A DNA stretch of 8,052 nucleotides from an uncultured Oscillospiraceae bacterium (lineage in GTDB: Bacteria > Bacillota > Clostridia > Oscillospirales > Ruminococcaceae), in contig USBC01000081.1 in the NCBI GenBank assembly GCA_900552845.1, positions 1-8,052 of the forward strand, written 5' to 3'. Shown piece by piece: positions 6,981 through 8,052 of the stretch; positions within the stretch are counted from its first letter, which is position 1, and every line of letters begins with the position of its first letter. Under the pieces are notes generated by a model. That model was not told the origin of the DNA and did no database searches. It saw only the letters and a program-made list of their open reading frames with translations. The position numbers and the translations under genes are program-made.

Positions 6981-7061
6981 GGTCGCCGGACCAGCCGCCC
7001 GTAGGGCGGCTGCGGCACGCGCAGCGTGCCGGCTCCGGCGCAGCCGGAGCGTTCGGCGACC
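6981..7061 (+). repeat. 81-nt perfect four-way-junction element (three GNA-loop hairpins)
   Basis: An 11-bp closing stem, GGTCGCCGGAC (6981-6991) with GTTCGGCGACC (7051-7061, one G-T pair), encloses three hairpins that abut without a spare base. They are CAGCCGCCC-GTA-GGGCGGCTG (6992-7012), CGGCACGC-GCA-GCGTGCCG (7013-7031) and GCTCCGGC-GCA-GCCGGAGC (7032-7050). All three hairpin stems are perfect. GGGGG (6975-6979) and CCCCC (7071-7075) could extend the base across a bulge. There is no T-run, so it is not a typical terminator, and it is unlike any riboswitch I know. It fills most of the 132-nt gap between aroC and the chorismate mutase gene. It could be a small non-autonomous mobile element (MITE/REP-like), an RNA-stabilising structure or a protein-binding site. 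Confidence 0.85.
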
Positions 7062-7096
7062 GTGAGCCTGCCCCCTGCACAGAACAGGAGATAAAA

Positions 7097-7354
7097 ATGG
7101 AACTGCAGGAACTGAGAGATGAGATCAACACGATAGACGGTGAGATGCTGGTGCTGCTGGAGCGGCGGCTGGCGGTGTGCCGTGCCATAGCAGAGTACAA
7201 GCGGCAAAATGGGCTGCCGGTGCGGGACCCTGCGCGGGAGACCGAAAAGCTGCACGAGGCAATGGAACAGGGTGGCGCTGCTGGGCAGCGGATGGTGGCA
7301 CTGCTGATGGCGCTGGGGCGCGAGGAAGAGGAGCATCTGCTGAAAGGGGAATAA
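7097..7354 (+). CDS. aroQ: Chorismate mutase, AroQ type, monofunctional
   Basis: Rearranges chorismate to prephenate, the branch point to Phe and Tyr. The 85-residue all-helical protein aligns well with the mutase domain of E. coli PheA. Arg7, Arg24, Lys35, Asp44, Arg47 and Glu48 sit at the spacing of Arg11, Arg28, Lys39, Asp48, Arg51 and Glu52. Near the end, Gly74 and Glu78 probably replace Ser84 and Gln88; yeast chorismate mutase also has Glu at the latter site. The start ATG has AGGAG (7086-7090) 6 nt upstream. No dehydratase, dehydrogenase or DAHP synthase domain is fused. Its gene follows the four-way-junction element and is only 2 nt from the next gene. aroQ here means the mutase, not type II dehydroquinase. 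Confidence 0.92.
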   Translation: MELQELRDEINTIDGEMLVLLERRLAVCRAIAEYKRQNGLPVRDPARETEKLHEAMEQGGAAGQRMVALLMALGREEEEHLLKGE

Positions 7355-7356
7355 CA

Positions 7357-7935
7357 TTGATACTGAAGGACGATGTGGTGCTGCTGCGGGACTTTAAGCA
7401 GGAGGACATTGCGAAGCGGATAGAATGGGAGACCGTAAAGACCGAGTGGCAGCTGTGGGACGCCCCATGGGAATATGAGGGGTTGACCGAGGAGCAGAAA
7501 AAAGAGGAGCTGCAGAAGTACATAAAAGCGATGGAGGAATGGGCGGTGCTGAGCGAGACACTGACCGACGAGATGCCGCGCAAGTCATTCCAGATCTGTA
7601 CGCCGGAGGGGGAATATGTGGGCTGGTGCGGCAGTTATTTTATCAATGAGGATTGCTGCATAGACGAAAACGGCGACCGGCTGGCGGTCGGGATCGATTT
7701 GCCGGAGGAGAGCGCCCGCGGCAAGGGCTTGGCGACCCATGCGCTGCGGCTGTTTATGGCATACCTGCACACGCTGGGCTTTGACGAGCTGTACACCCAG
7801 ACCTGGAGTGGCAACGAGCGTATGATAAGGCTGGCGGAAAAGCTGGGTTTTACCGAGTGCTGCCGCAAGCCGGAGATACGCACGGTGCGAGGGCAGCGAT
7901 ATGACGGACTGACCTTTCAAATAAAGATGATGTAA
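7357..7935 (+). CDS. GNAT-family N-acetyltransferase (RimJ/RimL-like)
   Basis: Predicted acetyl-CoA-dependent acetyltransferase of 192 residues. The likely start is TTG at 7357, preceded by AAAGGGGA (7343-7350) and 2 nt after the chorismate mutase stop, so translation is probably coupled. No ATG fits near the N-terminus, and the in-frame extension upstream lies within the mutase gene. The fold begins with VVLLRDFKQEDI (7-18), typical of this subgroup. The acetyl-CoA loop is ARGKGLATHALRLF (120-133). The C-terminal part has TWSGNERMIRLAEKLGF (149-165), the usual final motif. The acceptor (protein N-terminus, amine or antibiotic-like compound) cannot be told from sequence. Its place at the end of the aro cluster may be operon hitch-hiking. 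The 117 nt after it show no terminator and no gene. Confidence 0.85.
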   Translation: MILKDDVVLLRDFKQEDIAKRIEWETVKTEWQLWDAPWEYEGLTEEQKKEELQKYIKAMEEWAVLSETLTDEMPRKSFQICTPEGEYVGWCGSYFINEDCCIDENGDRLAVGIDLPEESARGKGLATHALRLFMAYLHTLGFDELYTQTWSGNERMIRLAEKLGFTECCRKPEIRTVRGQRYDGLTFQIKMM

Positions 7936-8052
7936 TACAAATTGTATAATGCAAATGAAATATACGAGCAGAAGCAGAATATAAGACCCCCGATCAGAAG
8001 GTGCCTCCCGATAAGAAAACATCGTGGGGCAAGAGAGAAGCGGTATAGCTTC

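Noticed and set aside
6981..7061. The four-way junction read as a tRNA or known riboswitch
   Set aside because: It has no acceptor end, no anticodon-sized loop and no conserved tRNA bases. The three-base loops and zero-gap junction do not match any riboswitch I know.
7945..7950. Perfect TATAAT after the GNAT gene, with a small palindrome TACAA-A-TTGTA (7936-7946)
   Set aside because: No -35-like hexamer lies 16-18 bp upstream and no gene follows within the window. It may be a real promoter for a gene beyond the edge, but it cannot be supported here.
7986..8029. CCCCCGAT and ATCGTGGGG as a possible terminator stem
   Set aside because: The arms match only with a bulge, the loop is about 26 nt and there is no T-run.

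Overview
This 8 kb window comes from a GC-rich member of the Firmicutes, most likely a gut-type Clostridia such as Oscillospiraceae/Ruminococcaceae. That placement is inferred from strong AAGGAGG-type ribosome binding sites, GTG and TTG starts, tightly packed genes, a nucleoside-type ABC transporter as found in Bacillota, and a clostridial-looking chorismate synthase. All genes recognised are on the + strand; the long minus-strand reading frames are by-products of high GC.

Left block (1-3425): the 3' part of an operon for a BmpA/Nup-type (nucleoside-like) ABC importer. It holds an ATPase with two ABC domains (cut by the window edge) and two different membrane permeases. The genes overlap by 8 nt and 1 nt. 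The substrate-binding lipoprotein expected in such operons is not in view. The block ends at a clear rho-independent terminator (3442-3472).

Right block (3609-7935): an aromatic amino acid cluster. In order it holds a short DAHP synthase (first step of the shikimate pathway), EPSP synthase, chorismate synthase, a small AroQ-type chorismate mutase and a GNAT acetyltransferase. DAHP synthase starts the pathway, EPSP and chorismate synthases make its last two steps, and the mutase commits chorismate to prephenate (Phe/Tyr). Genes for the intermediate steps (aroB, aroD, aroE, aroK) are not here.

The genes themselves are mostly ordinary. The unexplained structure lies between them. A 29-nt sequence occurs identically upstream of DAHP synthase and upstream of chorismate synthase. 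An 81-nt element between chorismate synthase and chorismate mutase folds into a perfect four-way junction with no unpaired base at the junction and three GNA triloops. One permease also carries a textbook EF-hand-type calcium loop in a predicted extracellular segment. No phage, CRISPR, tRNA, rRNA or complete transposon genes were seen.
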